A stretch of DNA of 64,000 nucleotides from Sphingobacterium micropteri (GTDB taxonomy: Bacteria; Bacteroidota; Bacteroidia; Sphingobacteriales; Sphingobacteriaceae), in the NCBI RefSeq assembly GCF_014692515.1, contig NZ_JACOIK010000016.1, positions 62,001 to 126,000 on the forward strand. The letters run 5' to 3'. Position 1 is the first letter of the stretch, and each line of letters begins with the position of its first letter. Below the pieces are notes generated by a model. That model had not been told where the DNA came from. It searched no databases and saw nothing but the letters and a program-made list of their open reading frames with translations. Shown piece after piece: positions 28,703 through 37,166 of this stretch. The position numbers and the translations under genes are program-made.

Positions 28703-28795
28703 TTATGTGAAGCAGATAGAACAATGCCGTCCTCGTTCAGAAGGAGACATGTTATCCCATTTCTCAGTGTAGGGTTTTGGAGTTGCTATAGACAT
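28703..28795 (-). pseudogene. Duplicated N-terminus of the zinc-motif protein
   Basis: A 30-codon ORF (MSIATPKPYTEKWDNMSPSE...) that repeats the start of the gene at 22993 with nearly identical DNA. It has Tyr instead of the first motif Cys and stops after CSICFT. It sits right before the TonB-C/TPR gene. Confidence 0.8.
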
Positions 28796-28810
28796 AAATT
28801 AGTCAGTTGC

Positions 28811-28835
28811 TTTAGTTATTTTACAAATAACTAAA
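28811..28835. repeat. 25-bp perfect dyad
   Basis: TTTAGTTATTT (28811-28821) and AAATAACTAAA (28825-28835) around TAC. It is near the break of the duplicated fragment. Between 28836 and 29160 I see no gene; only CGCTGCAGCG and a weak promoter-like TACGTTTT before the next ATG. Confidence 0.6.
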
Positions 28836-29160
28836 CTTTATAAAACTACCAAAAATCTTTTATAAATCAATGGGAAGATGTCAAAGTCATTTAGGCGGGT
28901 CAGTGGCGCTAATTTAATTATACCAGTCACGTAATGGTGGGATTCTGAAGTTACAAATAGCCGCCGCCTAAACCAACAGAAATAAAAGGCGCCCCTCGCT
29001 GCAGCGACAACAGATAATCATTTTGAAAATAATCCAATCAGCCGAAATGGATAAAACAAGTCATGAAAACTCGAATCTAAAAGAAAAGTTTAACGCGCCT
29101 AGTTTCGAAGGAAGCAATATTTTTTACGTAAGTTTGGTTTATTGATTTACGTTTTTCGGT

Positions 29161-29820
29161 ATGATCCTAACATTTGCATTAAATTATAGACAATTACTTT
29201 TTATCGTTGCTATAGCCTCTTTATTTCTTGGTAGCTGCTCGAAGGAATCTTTACATCCTGAAGTTGACGGAGACGAAACCATTCTTCCTCACGAATATGA
29301 AATAGAAAGTTTGACGTATCTATTGGCGGATGACGACAAAATTGATACTGTGAAGATCAAAATATGCACAGAGGAGTTTACTAATTCCGGGAATACCCTT
29401 AAGGAAGTACAGCACGTCGAAACGTTTGATGATCTTTTCAAAACTTCCTTTTTTGAATTAAATCTAGAAGAAAACGAATTACCCTTAGATTTAAATATCA
29501 CCGAATTTAAGGTTAAGGTGCCTGATGTATATTACGAAGATGGGACATTTTCCTATTATCCCGAACCTTTTACAATAAGCGACAGCGAGCAACGGGAGCC
29601 GTACAAGCGTAACAGTACATTTACCTTCGACCTGAAAGTACCCGCACAATCAAAACTAATATTCGCAAAATCTATTGACCGGCATGATATCATCTGTTCA
29701 TTTAAGTTGGTCATACACGATAAAACCACCGGTGAAAAATATACCGTGGACGGAAAATGGCACGGCGTACTTCGTTATTTTAACGAAAGTTTTTCGGTCG
29801 ACGAAGAAGTGTTAAATTGA
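29161..29820 (+). CDS. Hypothetical lipoprotein
   Basis: A 219-aa protein with signal and lipobox (IVAIASLFLGSCSKES). The mature part is acidic and beta-rich (NITEFKVKVPDVYYEDGTF), with no motif I recognise. It lies 10 nt before the DoxX gene and likely shares a transcript. Surface-exposed lipoprotein of unknown role. Confidence 0.7.
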   Translation: MILTFALNYRQLLFIVAIASLFLGSCSKESLHPEVDGDETILPHEYEIESLTYLLADDDKIDTVKIKICTEEFTNSGNTLKEVQHVETFDDLFKTSFFELNLEENELPLDLNITEFKVKVPDVYYEDGTFSYYPEPFTISDSEQREPYKRNSTFTFDLKVPAQSKLIFAKSIDRHDIICSFKLVIHDKTTGEKYTVDGKWHGVLRYFNESFSVDEEVLN

Positions 29821-29830
29821 TAAAGCTAAT

Positions 29831-30268
29831 ATGGATTCAGTAAAAACATCTACGCTTCAAAATATATGCAAGATCTTTTTGGGCGGGTTCATGTTATTTG
29901 CGGGCATAAGTCATTTAACCTTTCTTCGAAAAGAATTTTTGGCTCAGGTACCTAGATGGTTGCCAAGCAATCCAACTTTCATGGACTTCGTGGTTATATC
30001 CTCCGGAATTGTTGAAATTGCTCTTGGATTGGCCATGATATTTTTAAGCAGATATAAAGTTAAAGTAGGCGTTATATTAGCCCTATTCTACATGCTCGTT
30101 TTTCCAGGTAACATCTCGCAATACACCAATCAGATTGATGCCTTTGGTCTCGATACAGATCAAAAAAGACTAATGCGGTTGTTCTTTCAGCCGGTTTTAA
30201 TGCTGTTGGCACTTTGGTCGACGGGTGCAATTAAGGCGTATATGCAAAAAAAGTTCAACAAGTCTTAG
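29831..30268 (+). CDS. DoxX-like membrane protein
   Basis: A 145-aa protein with four TM helices and DoxX-like features (IFLGGFMLFAGISHLTFLRK, SGIVEIALGLAMIFL, LFYMLVFPGNISQYTN, LFFQPVLMLLALWSTGAIKA). A shortened, broken duplicate of this gene lies at 41174-41378. Function of DoxX homologues here is unknown. Confidence 0.8.
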   Translation: MDSVKTSTLQNICKIFLGGFMLFAGISHLTFLRKEFLAQVPRWLPSNPTFMDFVVISSGIVEIALGLAMIFLSRYKVKVGVILALFYMLVFPGNISQYTNQIDAFGLDTDQKRLMRLFFQPVLMLLALWSTGAIKAYMQKKFNKS

Positions 30269-30394
30269 TTCGGACCCATTTCCTCAAGTTTTCTTTATCA
30301 TGTTTGGTTAAGAAATTGTCGTCTAATCGCAAAATCAGTAAGCCGGTTAATGTCGCCGGTATAGTGTCCATATCAAACACTCATCTATGGTGAC

Positions 30395-30470
30395 GCTTGT
30401 TAAATTGCTCGTCATACGCTTTCACATGATGAGGAAACTCTTCTCCGAGGAATGGATACGATACACCTAA
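30395..30470 (-). pseudogene. 3'-end fragment of the 21307 gene
   Basis: About 75 bp near-identical to 21313-21390, the C-terminal codons of the immunity-like protein (minus strand). No start or upstream part. The rest of 30269-30569 holds only this piece and a -7-like TACCTTTG at 30541-30548. Confidence 0.75.
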
Positions 30471-30569
30471 CTTTTAAGGGTATGGTTAATTCGGCTACAA
30501 ATATCCGTAATTTGGATCATCGGGCTGATTTTTAGCTTTCTACCTTTGAACTATCAAAATTTATTAGTT

Positions 30570-31556
30570 ATGCAAACAAAAAAATTAGGTAGTCAAGGAC
30601 TTGAAATACCCTTAGTAGGATTAGGCTGTATGGGTATGACAAGCTTAGCAGGTGCTGATGTGTACGGAAAAGCAGACGAAAAAGAATCCATCTCCACGAT
30701 CCATCGCTCCCTTGAGTTGGGCGGAAATTTTCTAGATACAGCCGATTTGTACGGTCCGCATTTTAATGAACAGTTGATCGCAAAAGCCATTGCCGGAAAC
30801 CGTAACGAATATATCATCGCAACAAAATTCGGATACGAGATAGATGATAACGGTCAAATGACCTGGAGAACGAATGCCAGCCCGGAATACATTAGAAAAT
30901 CAGTCGATCGTTCGCTTAAAAATCTGAATACAGACGTCATCGATTTATACTATCTTCACCGTCCCGATCCCAAAGTGCCGATCGAAGAAACAATTGGTGC
31001 CATGGCAGAATTAGTGCAAGCGGGAAAAGTAAAATACATCGGTGTTTCCGAGATCGATGCAGATTTGATCAGACGTGCACATGCCGTGGCTCCCATCACG
31101 GCAGTTCAAAATGAAGTTTCGCTATTCAGTCGCGATGTAGAAACCAATGGTGTATTGAATACAGTCAACGAATTAGGCATTGGATTAGTAGCATATTCAC
31201 CTTTAGGCAGAGGTTTTTTAACGGGTGAATTAAAATCTCCAGACGATATGCCGGACGATGATTTTCGTAGAAACATACCACGTTTTCAAGGAGAACAATT
31301 TTACAAAAACATTGAATTAGTAAAAGAATTGGAAAAAATGGCAGATGAAAAAGGATACAGTACTTCACAGCTAGCAATTGCATGGCTCATTCAAAAAGGA
31401 ATTACGCCTATTCCCGGAACTAAAAGAGTGAAATATGTAGAACAGAATATAGCGGCTACAAAAATTAAATTTACAGCATCCGAATTGCAAAAAATTGAAG
31501 AGATACTACCCGCTGGTGCGGAAACAGGTAATCGTACTTTTGACTTTCCGGAATAA
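30570..31556 (+). CDS. Aldo/keto reductase
   Basis: About 328 aa from ATG 30570 (MQTKKLGSQGLEIPLVGLGC). Catalytic pattern: FLDTADLYG (Asp/Tyr), IIATKFGY (Lys) and YYLHRPD (His), then the NADPH-binding GTKRVKYVEQN. NADPH-dependent carbonyl reductase of broad substrate range. A consensus -7 TACCTTTG (30541-30548) lies 22 nt upstream of the start. Ends in a strong terminator and is followed by an AraC gene. Confidence 0.92.
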   Translation: MQTKKLGSQGLEIPLVGLGCMGMTSLAGADVYGKADEKESISTIHRSLELGGNFLDTADLYGPHFNEQLIAKAIAGNRNEYIIATKFGYEIDDNGQMTWRTNASPEYIRKSVDRSLKNLNTDVIDLYYLHRPDPKVPIEETIGAMAELVQAGKVKYIGVSEIDADLIRRAHAVAPITAVQNEVSLFSRDVETNGVLNTVNELGIGLVAYSPLGRGFLTGELKSPDDMPDDDFRRNIPRFQGEQFYKNIELVKELEKMADEKGYSTSQLAIAWLIQKGITPIPGTKRVKYVEQNIAATKIKFTASELQKIEEILPAGAETGNRTFDFPE

Positions 31557-31570
31557 ATAAATAGGTTACA

Positions 31571-31605
31571 AAAGAGCTTCTTCACAACTGGGAAGCTCTT
31601 TTATT
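31571..31605 (+). terminator. Rho-independent terminator of the AKR gene
   Basis: Stem AAAGAGCTTC (31571-31580)/GAAGCTCTTT (31592-31601), then T-rich sequence. Confidence 0.8.
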
Positions 31606-31650
31606 ATATAAATCACTAAATTTATACACAATATATTCCATCGTAAAACA

Positions 31651-32571
31651 ATGGCTTCATCCAAGGAAATAAATATCCACATTGATTCTGTAGCATCCTA
31701 TCATGACATGATGGGCATTGAAAAACCATTGCATCCTTTATTTAGTATCGTCAATTTTTCAAAGATTAGCTATTCGCATCCGAAAGTGACTTGCAATATC
31801 CATTCTAATTTATACAACATCAGCGTGAAATCAGGTGCGGATTGCGTGATTCAGTATGGTCCGCATCACTTTGATTTTACGCAGGGAGCGATGTCGTTTT
31901 TCAAGCCCGGACAAACCATCAAGGTAGATCCCAACGCTGCTATTGTGAAAGAGGGATTTTCTATCAATTTTCATCCCGATTTTCTGCGTACTTTTCCTTT
32001 AGACAAAAAGATTCAACGTTATGATTTTTTTGAATACAAAGTCAATGAGGCTTTGTTTCTTTCAGACGAAGAAAAAGTCCAGTGTAATACAATTGCTAAA
32101 GGCATCGAAACCGAATACAAGAGTAAAATAGATAGTTATAGTCAGGAAGCCATCGTGAGTTTTCTGGACTTGTTGCTCGTTTACGGAAAACGTTTTTACG
32201 ACCGGCAATTCATCACCCGAAAAACACATCAGCAGCCAATCGTGGTTCAGTTTGAAGAATTATTGGATGCATACTTTCAAGAGGAGCTTCATTTGCAAAA
32301 GGGTTTGCCTAACGTGAAATATTTTGCTGAAGCTGTACATATGTCACCTAATTATTTAAGTGATCTTTTGAGAACATCAACAGGTAAGAGTGCCCAAAGC
32401 CATATCCACGGTAAACTGATAGATGTGGCTAAAAACATGCTCAGTTCCACATCACTTTCCGTTTCCGAAATCGGGTACCAATTAGGATTTGAACAACCTC
32501 AATCGTTCAATAGATTGTTCAAATCCAAAACAAATCAAACGCCTTTGGAATTTCGGACTAGTTTTAATTAA
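31651..32571 (+). CDS. AraC-family transcriptional regulator
   Basis: A 306-aa protein. The N-terminal half is a cupin-like sensor. The C-terminal AraC DNA-binding domain has NVKYFAEAVHMSPNYLSDLL and SVSEIGYQLGFEQPQSFNRL, then FKSKTNQTPLEFR. It follows the aldo/keto reductase, whose expression it may control; such AraC-AKR pairs are common in Bacteroidota. Confidence 0.88.
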   Translation: MASSKEINIHIDSVASYHDMMGIEKPLHPLFSIVNFSKISYSHPKVTCNIHSNLYNISVKSGADCVIQYGPHHFDFTQGAMSFFKPGQTIKVDPNAAIVKEGFSINFHPDFLRTFPLDKKIQRYDFFEYKVNEALFLSDEEKVQCNTIAKGIETEYKSKIDSYSQEAIVSFLDLLLVYGKRFYDRQFITRKTHQQPIVVQFEELLDAYFQEELHLQKGLPNVKYFAEAVHMSPNYLSDLLRTSTGKSAQSHIHGKLIDVAKNMLSSTSLSVSEIGYQLGFEQPQSFNRLFKSKTNQTPLEFRTSFN

Positions 32572-32914
32572 GAAATAAATCACCACCCTGAATTTTATAG
32601 TCCGTTTTTATGTTTAAGTTGGAAGAAGAAGTGGTATGTCGGAATTCCCGACATACCACTCTGCAAGGTGCAATCAACGATAAAACGCAAGGACCTGATG
32701 TTTGCAGTAACCTACTCTATTGCAAAACAGCGACGACTGAATTAACAGGGTTGTCTAGTAAATTCAAAATTCTAATTAAAACTGGTACTTCTGGTTCAAG
32801 TATTTCCTATATGGTAGTGGGGCAAAAGTTGGGCAATATGGCGATAAGCTATTGTTGTGAATAAAGATCAACAATTGGGAATTGCAGCTTCGTGGGAATC
32901 AAAATTTCAGCTTG
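32572..32914. other. Intergenic stretch with 12-bp hairpin
   Basis: GTGGTATGTCGG (32631-32642) and CCGACATACCAC (32648-32659) flank a 5-nt loop; no T run follows. An 84-codon frame (32610-32864) has no recognisable feature, and I do not call a gene here. Confidence 0.4.
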
Positions 32915-32953
32915 GGGACTTTCGCGACGCTCGCGACTGGCAGCAGTTCCAAA
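32915..32953 (+). pseudogene. MazG-like fragment
   Basis: About 39 bp nearly identical to the MazG-like gene at 59.2 kb, encoding FRDARDWQQFQN in one frame. The DUF2075 remnant that follows is in another frame. Confidence 0.6.
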
Positions 32954-33175
32954 ATGGATAGTCCCCATGCGGTAGAGCAGGCTATTCGGGATAAGGTGGC
33001 AGAGGATTTTCCCGAGAACTCCCACGATAGCCAAGTCAAAGGACCAGACTTTCTACAGTTGGTCAAGAATACGTATCGTGTCCTCCTTGGTCGTGGTATG
33101 ATGGCATGCTATGTTTACTTTATGGACAAGGAGACCGCGATATACTTTAGGAGTAGAGTGAGGAGGCGATTGAAA
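32954..33175 (+). pseudogene. DUF2075 helicase C-terminal fragment
   Basis: Frame from DSPHAVEQAIRDKVAEDF through FLQLVKNTYRVLLGRGMMAC and YVYFMDKETAIYF. This matches the C-terminal 'NTYRVLLTRG...CYVYF' block of DUF2075 (Schlafen-like AAA) proteins. The motor's N-terminal part is absent; other fragments of such a protein lie at 44.9 and 60.8 kb. Confidence 0.7.
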
Positions 33176-33192
33176 CGATGCTTCACACAACA

Positions 33193-34128
33193 TCATTCCT
33201 CCTTTATATATTCCCCTGCATATCTCTCAATAATGTGTTTTGTGACCGCTTTTAGTGATCTCTCTTGTTTTATCGGATGATGTCCTGGATACGTGAAAAA
33301 TTCCACTTCATTATTTATTTTAGAGTACCAAACCTTTCCTATGTCCTCATCGTTTAATGTGTCCGGACGAGTAATTTTTTGAAAATGAGCCAATTTATTT
33401 TTGTCAAGCCCGATAATCTGATAGGGCTGTCCTTTATCTTGACAATCCACCTCCACATAACGTGCACCATTCCAACACATACAGTCCGCAGGCGTAATTA
33501 TATTATAAACAATAAAGAATACGGAGGCGAGAACTAAACCGCTGCCTGCGTATAATAGCGTCTTATTCTTCGATTTTCTTTCTATCGGCTTTATATCCTG
33601 TTTATATTCTGTCGTTGTAACCTGTGCCTGGTCAATAGCTTCTGGCGTATGTCCTTCTTTTCCAGCTTCAGCTGTGTCAGATAGATTTTCTGAAGGAAAG
33701 TCTTCGGAGTCCGAACTTGATGTCGGGGGATTTTCTCCGTTGTTATTCAAATTATCACCGTATGAATCTTCGTTCCAATGCGAAGCATTGTAGGGGCGAG
33801 GTTTGAAGTCGATCAGCACAGCGAGCAACTTCACAATATTTTCGTCTGGTCTTTTCTTCGTATCACCATTTATAAAACTCCGCAAAGGTTTTAGCTTGTC
33901 CAAATCAAATTTTTCGATAAGAACGGAGAGATCCTTTGAGGACTTTCCGCTATTAAAAAAATCAATAAAGACTTTTTCGTCATCATGATTGAGATTTTCT
34001 AGGTAACGTTTTAAGCACCAGGATCTAAGTTTCCCCGGCGAAGGACATTCCCTACCGAAATCTAGTCGGCCTTCATTCTTCAAATCTAGGTAGGCGTTTC
34101 TCACCGCCATTTGGAATTTTTCAAACAT
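33193..34128 (-). CDS. Hypothetical single-TM protein
   Basis: A 311-aa protein. Residues 1-110 are helical and charged (MFEKFQMAVRNAYLDLKNEG, DLDKLKPLRSFINGDTKKRP). Residues ~115-180 are a low-complexity acidic linker. A TM helix lies at about 190-212 (LLYAGSGLVLASVFFIVYNI), and the C-terminal ~100 residues are extracytoplasmic (DCMCWNGARYVEVDCQDKGQ). I recall similar proteins in Sphingobacteriaceae accessory regions but no function. Its promoter region contains phased GGAA repeats. Confidence 0.65.
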   Translation of the reverse strand: MFEKFQMAVRNAYLDLKNEGRLDFGRECPSPGKLRSWCLKRYLENLNHDDEKVFIDFFNSGKSSKDLSVLIEKFDLDKLKPLRSFINGDTKKRPDENIVKLLAVLIDFKPRPYNASHWNEDSYGDNLNNNGENPPTSSSDSEDFPSENLSDTAEAGKEGHTPEAIDQAQVTTTEYKQDIKPIERKSKNKTLLYAGSGLVLASVFFIVYNIITPADCMCWNGARYVEVDCQDKGQPYQIIGLDKNKLAHFQKITRPDTLNDEDIGKVWYSKINNEVEFFTYPGHHPIKQERSLKAVTKHIIERYAGEYIKEE

Positions 34129-34155
34129 TATTACAAAATTATATCAATTGGATTA

Positions 34156-34310
34156 CCGGAAATTACGGAAACCCGTAAACATAGCGAACCTAAAATCAAC
34201 ATCAATACATCGGAAATTCCAGCGAATTGCCGGAATAATTGGAATAATTTCGGAAATGTCGGAAACATCGTAAAACATTGGTTTGTAGGTCTTTATTAGT
34301 CATAAATTTG
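34156..34310 (+). promoter_or_regulatory. Phased CGGAA repeat region and promoter
   Basis: CGGAA occurs at 34157, 34166, 34211, 34231, 34251 and 34260, with a further GGAA at 34241; several are spaced 9-11 bp. TAAATTTG (34303-34310) is a consensus -7 box on the plus strand, and TTTG at 34282-34285 could be its -33. It lies between the minus-strand 33193 gene and the plus-strand peptide/kinase genes. A regulator binding repeated half-sites on one DNA face is inferred. Confidence 0.55.
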
Positions 34311-34543
34311 CTTTCGGAATCAGTTGAAACATCAACTCGTTCTTTCGAGGAAAGATACGAAAGAGATTCCAAAAAGAGAAGAAGTCGCGGTAGGCATTAG
34401 CCGGTTTGGGAAGCAGTTATTGTCTCCCGCGACCGAAGCTCCCACTTCCCAAAAATTCAGAAGGCCTTCTGAAAACAATCGTAGCAATCCCGTGCATGAA
34501 GCACGTGGACCTACCAAGTTTTTGACTTTTAAATTTTTGAAAA

Positions 34544-34702
34544 ATGTGGTATTTAATTTTAGCCCTATTATTTGGACAAGGTAGTGACTCAGCTCACAAT
34601 GGTAATAAATGTGGACAGCAAACCGTTCAAACAGCTGGTGATCACGGTGGAGAAACGTCAACTCCTCGTCCACCGCGTCCCCCCCGTCCCAAAAATCAAT
34701 AA
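34544..34702 (+). CDS. 52-residue secreted-looking peptide
   Basis: ATG 34544 to TAA 34702. It has a hydrophobic N-terminus MWYLILALLFGQGSDSA, a polar middle (NKCGQQTVQT, DHGGETS) and a Pro/Arg tail TPRPPRPPRPKNQ. A consensus promoter lies upstream and a strong terminator begins 11 nt after the stop. It is directly upstream of a sensor kinase with an extracytoplasmic TPR domain. An 86-codon frame (34324-34584, TTG start) overlaps and may be an alternative. Function not established. Confidence 0.5.
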   Translation: MWYLILALLFGQGSDSAHNGNKCGQQTVQTAGDHGGETSTPRPPRPPRPKNQ

Positions 34703-34713
34703 TTTTTCATTTA

Positions 34714-34736
34714 GGCAGCGAAAGCTGCCTTTTTTG
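34714..34736 (+). terminator. Rho-independent terminator after the peptide ORF
   Basis: GGCAGC (34714-34719), GAAA tetraloop, GCTGCC (34724-34729), then six to seven T. It separates the peptide ORF from the kinase gene, so the peptide may be made from its own short transcript. Confidence 0.85.
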
Positions 34737-34778
34737 TTTTGCCAATTATTCTCTCTAATTTAGAGAAAACAAACCTTA

Positions 34779-36464
34779 GTGAAGTCACTGCCTATATATA
34801 TCGCTGCTTTCGTTTTTGTCGCCTGTTCAGAAGACGATAAGAATCATCGTGTTGTTGTACAAAATCCAGATATCGATAAGGCATATGAATATTTGGAGCG
34901 AGGAGTTGATGACAGTGCATTTTTTGCTTTTAGCAAAGCGAAGGATATCTATATAGAAGCAGATGATAGTCTGAATGTAGCCAACTGCCTAATCAATATG
35001 GCTATTACCCAAAAAGATCAAGGTGACTATTTTGGTGCACAGGAGACAGCTCTTCAAGCAACAGATTATTTGGATGAAAGTAATCCTGAGCATTATATCT
35101 ACCTTAGTACAAATTACAATAATCTTGGTGCTGCTACAGTAAAACTCAGCGATTTTGGACAAGCGTTAACTTTCTACGAACTCGCACTTCAATTTTCGAA
35201 TGACTCTTTAAATACATTGGTATATCAGAATAACATAGCGATATGCTATCAACAACTTAAGAAATATGATAAAGCATTGCAGATTTATGTTCGCGTTCAT
35301 GAAGAAATAAAATCTAGCCAGATAGAATACGCCCGCGTCTTGTCAAATTTAGCCAGAACAAAATGGCTTGCTGACCCTGCATATTCAGCTATAGATGAGT
35401 TTCTAACATCATTGGCTATCCGGGAACAGGAAAATGATCTATGGGGGTTGAATGCCAGTTACGTTCACCTGACAGACTATTACGCCGATACACGGCCTGA
35501 TTCCGCACTATGGTATGCAAAAAAAATGTACGACACGGCTAAAAAGATACAAAGTGCCGATGACCAAGTTTACGCCTTAAGCAAACTTATCGAACTGAGT
35601 CCCGAGACAGAGTCAAAGGAATATTTTCAGACGTACCAGTCGCTTACCGATAGTTTACATCAAGCTAGAGCCGCTGCTAAAAATCAATTCGCCCTTATAC
35701 GGTATGAAGTAGAGAAAAATAAAGCCGATAACCTGCGGCTGCAGAAAGACAATGCAGAAAAAATCAATAGGCTGACTCGACAACGATTTTTTATCGGAAG
35801 CCTTGTATTCCTACTGATACTGTTTGTTGCAGGAGGACGGTTTTGGTATAAAAAACGTAAACAACGGCTGGAGCTCGAAGCACAGCATAAAATCAAAGCC
35901 AGCCAACTTAAAACCTCCCGCAAAGTTCATGATGTCGTCGCCAACGGTATTTATCGGGTGATGAGTGAAATAGAAAACAAAGAAGATATCGACCGGGAAG
36001 GAATTTTGGATAAATTGGAAGGTGTTTACCATAAATCCCGTGATATATCTTATGAAGCCGAAGATTCTTTACCAGCCGAGCAGTCCTATGCACAACAGAT
36101 AACCGAATTATTGACATCATTTGCCACAGCACACCAAAAAGTACTCATCGTAGGAAATGAGAGTCAACTCTGGGATCATGTCAACGAGAATGTAAAAGCC
36201 GAAATCAAGCACATGTTGCAGGAACTTATGGTTAATATGCGAAAGCATAGCCATACCGACCAGGTCGTGATCCGTTTCGGAAAAAACGAAGGGAAACTAA
36301 AAATCTTCTACAAAGACAATGGCGTGGGAATGAAAAATGTGCATGCTCAAGGAAATGGGTTAAAGAATACGGGTTCCCGTATTAAAAATCTAGATGGTGA
36401 AATTATCTTTGTCAGCGAAACGGGAAACGGGTTGAAAGTAGAAATCGCAATTCCCATTTCCTAA
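34779..36464 (+). CDS. TPR-containing sensor histidine kinase
   Basis: A 561-aa protein from GTG 34779. It has a lipobox-like signal (FVFVACSE), TPR-like repeats over ~30-290 (e.g. LNTLVYQNNIAICYQQLKKY) and a coiled coil. One TM helix follows at ~335-357, then the phosphoacceptor region KVHDVVANGIYRVMSEIENK. The HATPase domain shows LQELMVNMRKHSHTDQVVIRF as N box, YKDNGVGM as G1 and GNGLKNTGSRIKNLDGEI as G2. The TPR region probably faces the periplasm and senses a ligand or partner. Its response regulator starts 13 nt after the stop. Confidence 0.88.
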   Translation: MKSLPIYIAAFVFVACSEDDKNHRVVVQNPDIDKAYEYLERGVDDSAFFAFSKAKDIYIEADDSLNVANCLINMAITQKDQGDYFGAQETALQATDYLDESNPEHYIYLSTNYNNLGAATVKLSDFGQALTFYELALQFSNDSLNTLVYQNNIAICYQQLKKYDKALQIYVRVHEEIKSSQIEYARVLSNLARTKWLADPAYSAIDEFLTSLAIREQENDLWGLNASYVHLTDYYADTRPDSALWYAKKMYDTAKKIQSADDQVYALSKLIELSPETESKEYFQTYQSLTDSLHQARAAAKNQFALIRYEVEKNKADNLRLQKDNAEKINRLTRQRFFIGSLVFLLILFVAGGRFWYKKRKQRLELEAQHKIKASQLKTSRKVHDVVANGIYRVMSEIENKEDIDREGILDKLEGVYHKSRDISYEAEDSLPAEQSYAQQITELLTSFATAHQKVLIVGNESQLWDHVNENVKAEIKHMLQELMVNMRKHSHTDQVVIRFGKNEGKLKIFYKDNGVGMKNVHAQGNGLKNTGSRIKNLDGEIIFVSETGNGLKVEIAIPIS

Positions 36465-36476
36465 AAAAAGAGATGT

Positions 36477-37142
36477 ATGTTTAAAAAAATATTGATTGCT
36501 GAAGACCACGAAATAGCCAATATTTCCGTTCAGAAAACATTGCACGATTTAGGTATTCAAGACGCAAAATATGTTTACTATTGTGACGACGCTTTAAATT
36601 GGATAAAAAAAGCGTTGCACGAGGGCGAACCTTATGATCTATTGATTACCGATCTGATTTTTGAAGATGACCATACTCCACAACAGATTAAACATGGTGC
36701 AGAACTTGTCCGAGCAGTTAAACAAATTCAGCCCGATATAAAAGTAATCGTACTTTCATTAGAATCGCGGTTCAGTATCATAGACGAGTTATTTAAACAT
36801 GATGCTGTCAATGGCTATGTCCGTAAAGCACGCCGCGATGCGCAACATCTTAAAGAAGCTTTACAAGCAGTTTATAACAACAGAGCCTACTATTCACCTG
36901 AGGTTAAAGAATCTTTACGGGAAAAACATAGCCATGAATTCACGGCGTTTGATGTTTACATTATTTCCTTATTGGCGGAGGGCGTTCCGCAGAAGAATAT
37001 CCCTTTCTATTTACAAGAGAAGAACATGAAGCCTTCAGGGCTTAGTAGTGTCGAGAAAAGATTAGGCCTTATGCGTACTGTGCTAGGTTTCTCAAAGAAT
37101 GAACAACTCGTAGCCTATTGTAAAGATGTTGGCATTATTTAG
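36477..37142 (+). CDS. Response regulator, LuxR-type output
   Basis: A 221-aa protein. The receiver domain has acidic residues Glu9/Asp10 (LIAEDHE), phospho-acceptor Asp59 (LLITDLIF), Ser (VLSLESR) and Lys (GYVRKA). A divergent helix-turn-helix region follows (EFTAFDVYIISLLAEGVPQK, LSSVEKRLGLMRTVLG). Pairs with the upstream TPR kinase. Targets are unknown; the phased GGAA region upstream is one candidate. Confidence 0.85.
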   Translation: MFKKILIAEDHEIANISVQKTLHDLGIQDAKYVYYCDDALNWIKKALHEGEPYDLLITDLIFEDDHTPQQIKHGAELVRAVKQIQPDIKVIVLSLESRFSIIDELFKHDAVNGYVRKARRDAQHLKEALQAVYNNRAYYSPEVKESLREKHSHEFTAFDVYIISLLAEGVPQKNIPFYLQEKNMKPSGLSSVEKRLGLMRTVLGFSKNEQLVAYCKDVGII

Positions 37143-37154
37143 CAAATTGGAATC

Positions 37155-37162
37155 TATCTTTG
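37155..37162 (+). promoter_or_regulatory. Start-proximal -7 box for the nuclease gene
   Basis: TATCTTTG sits only 4 nt before the ATG at 37167, so transcription would begin at or next to the start codon (a leaderless mRNA). Confidence 0.5.
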
Positions 37163-37166
37163 CACG

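Noticed and set aside
32610..32864. 84-codon plus-strand frame
   Set aside because: No recognisable motif, signal peptide or promoter; likely chance in a non-coding stretch.
34332..34673. Minus-strand frame of 113 codons
   Set aside because: No feature, and opposed by promoter and terminator signals for a plus-strand transcript.
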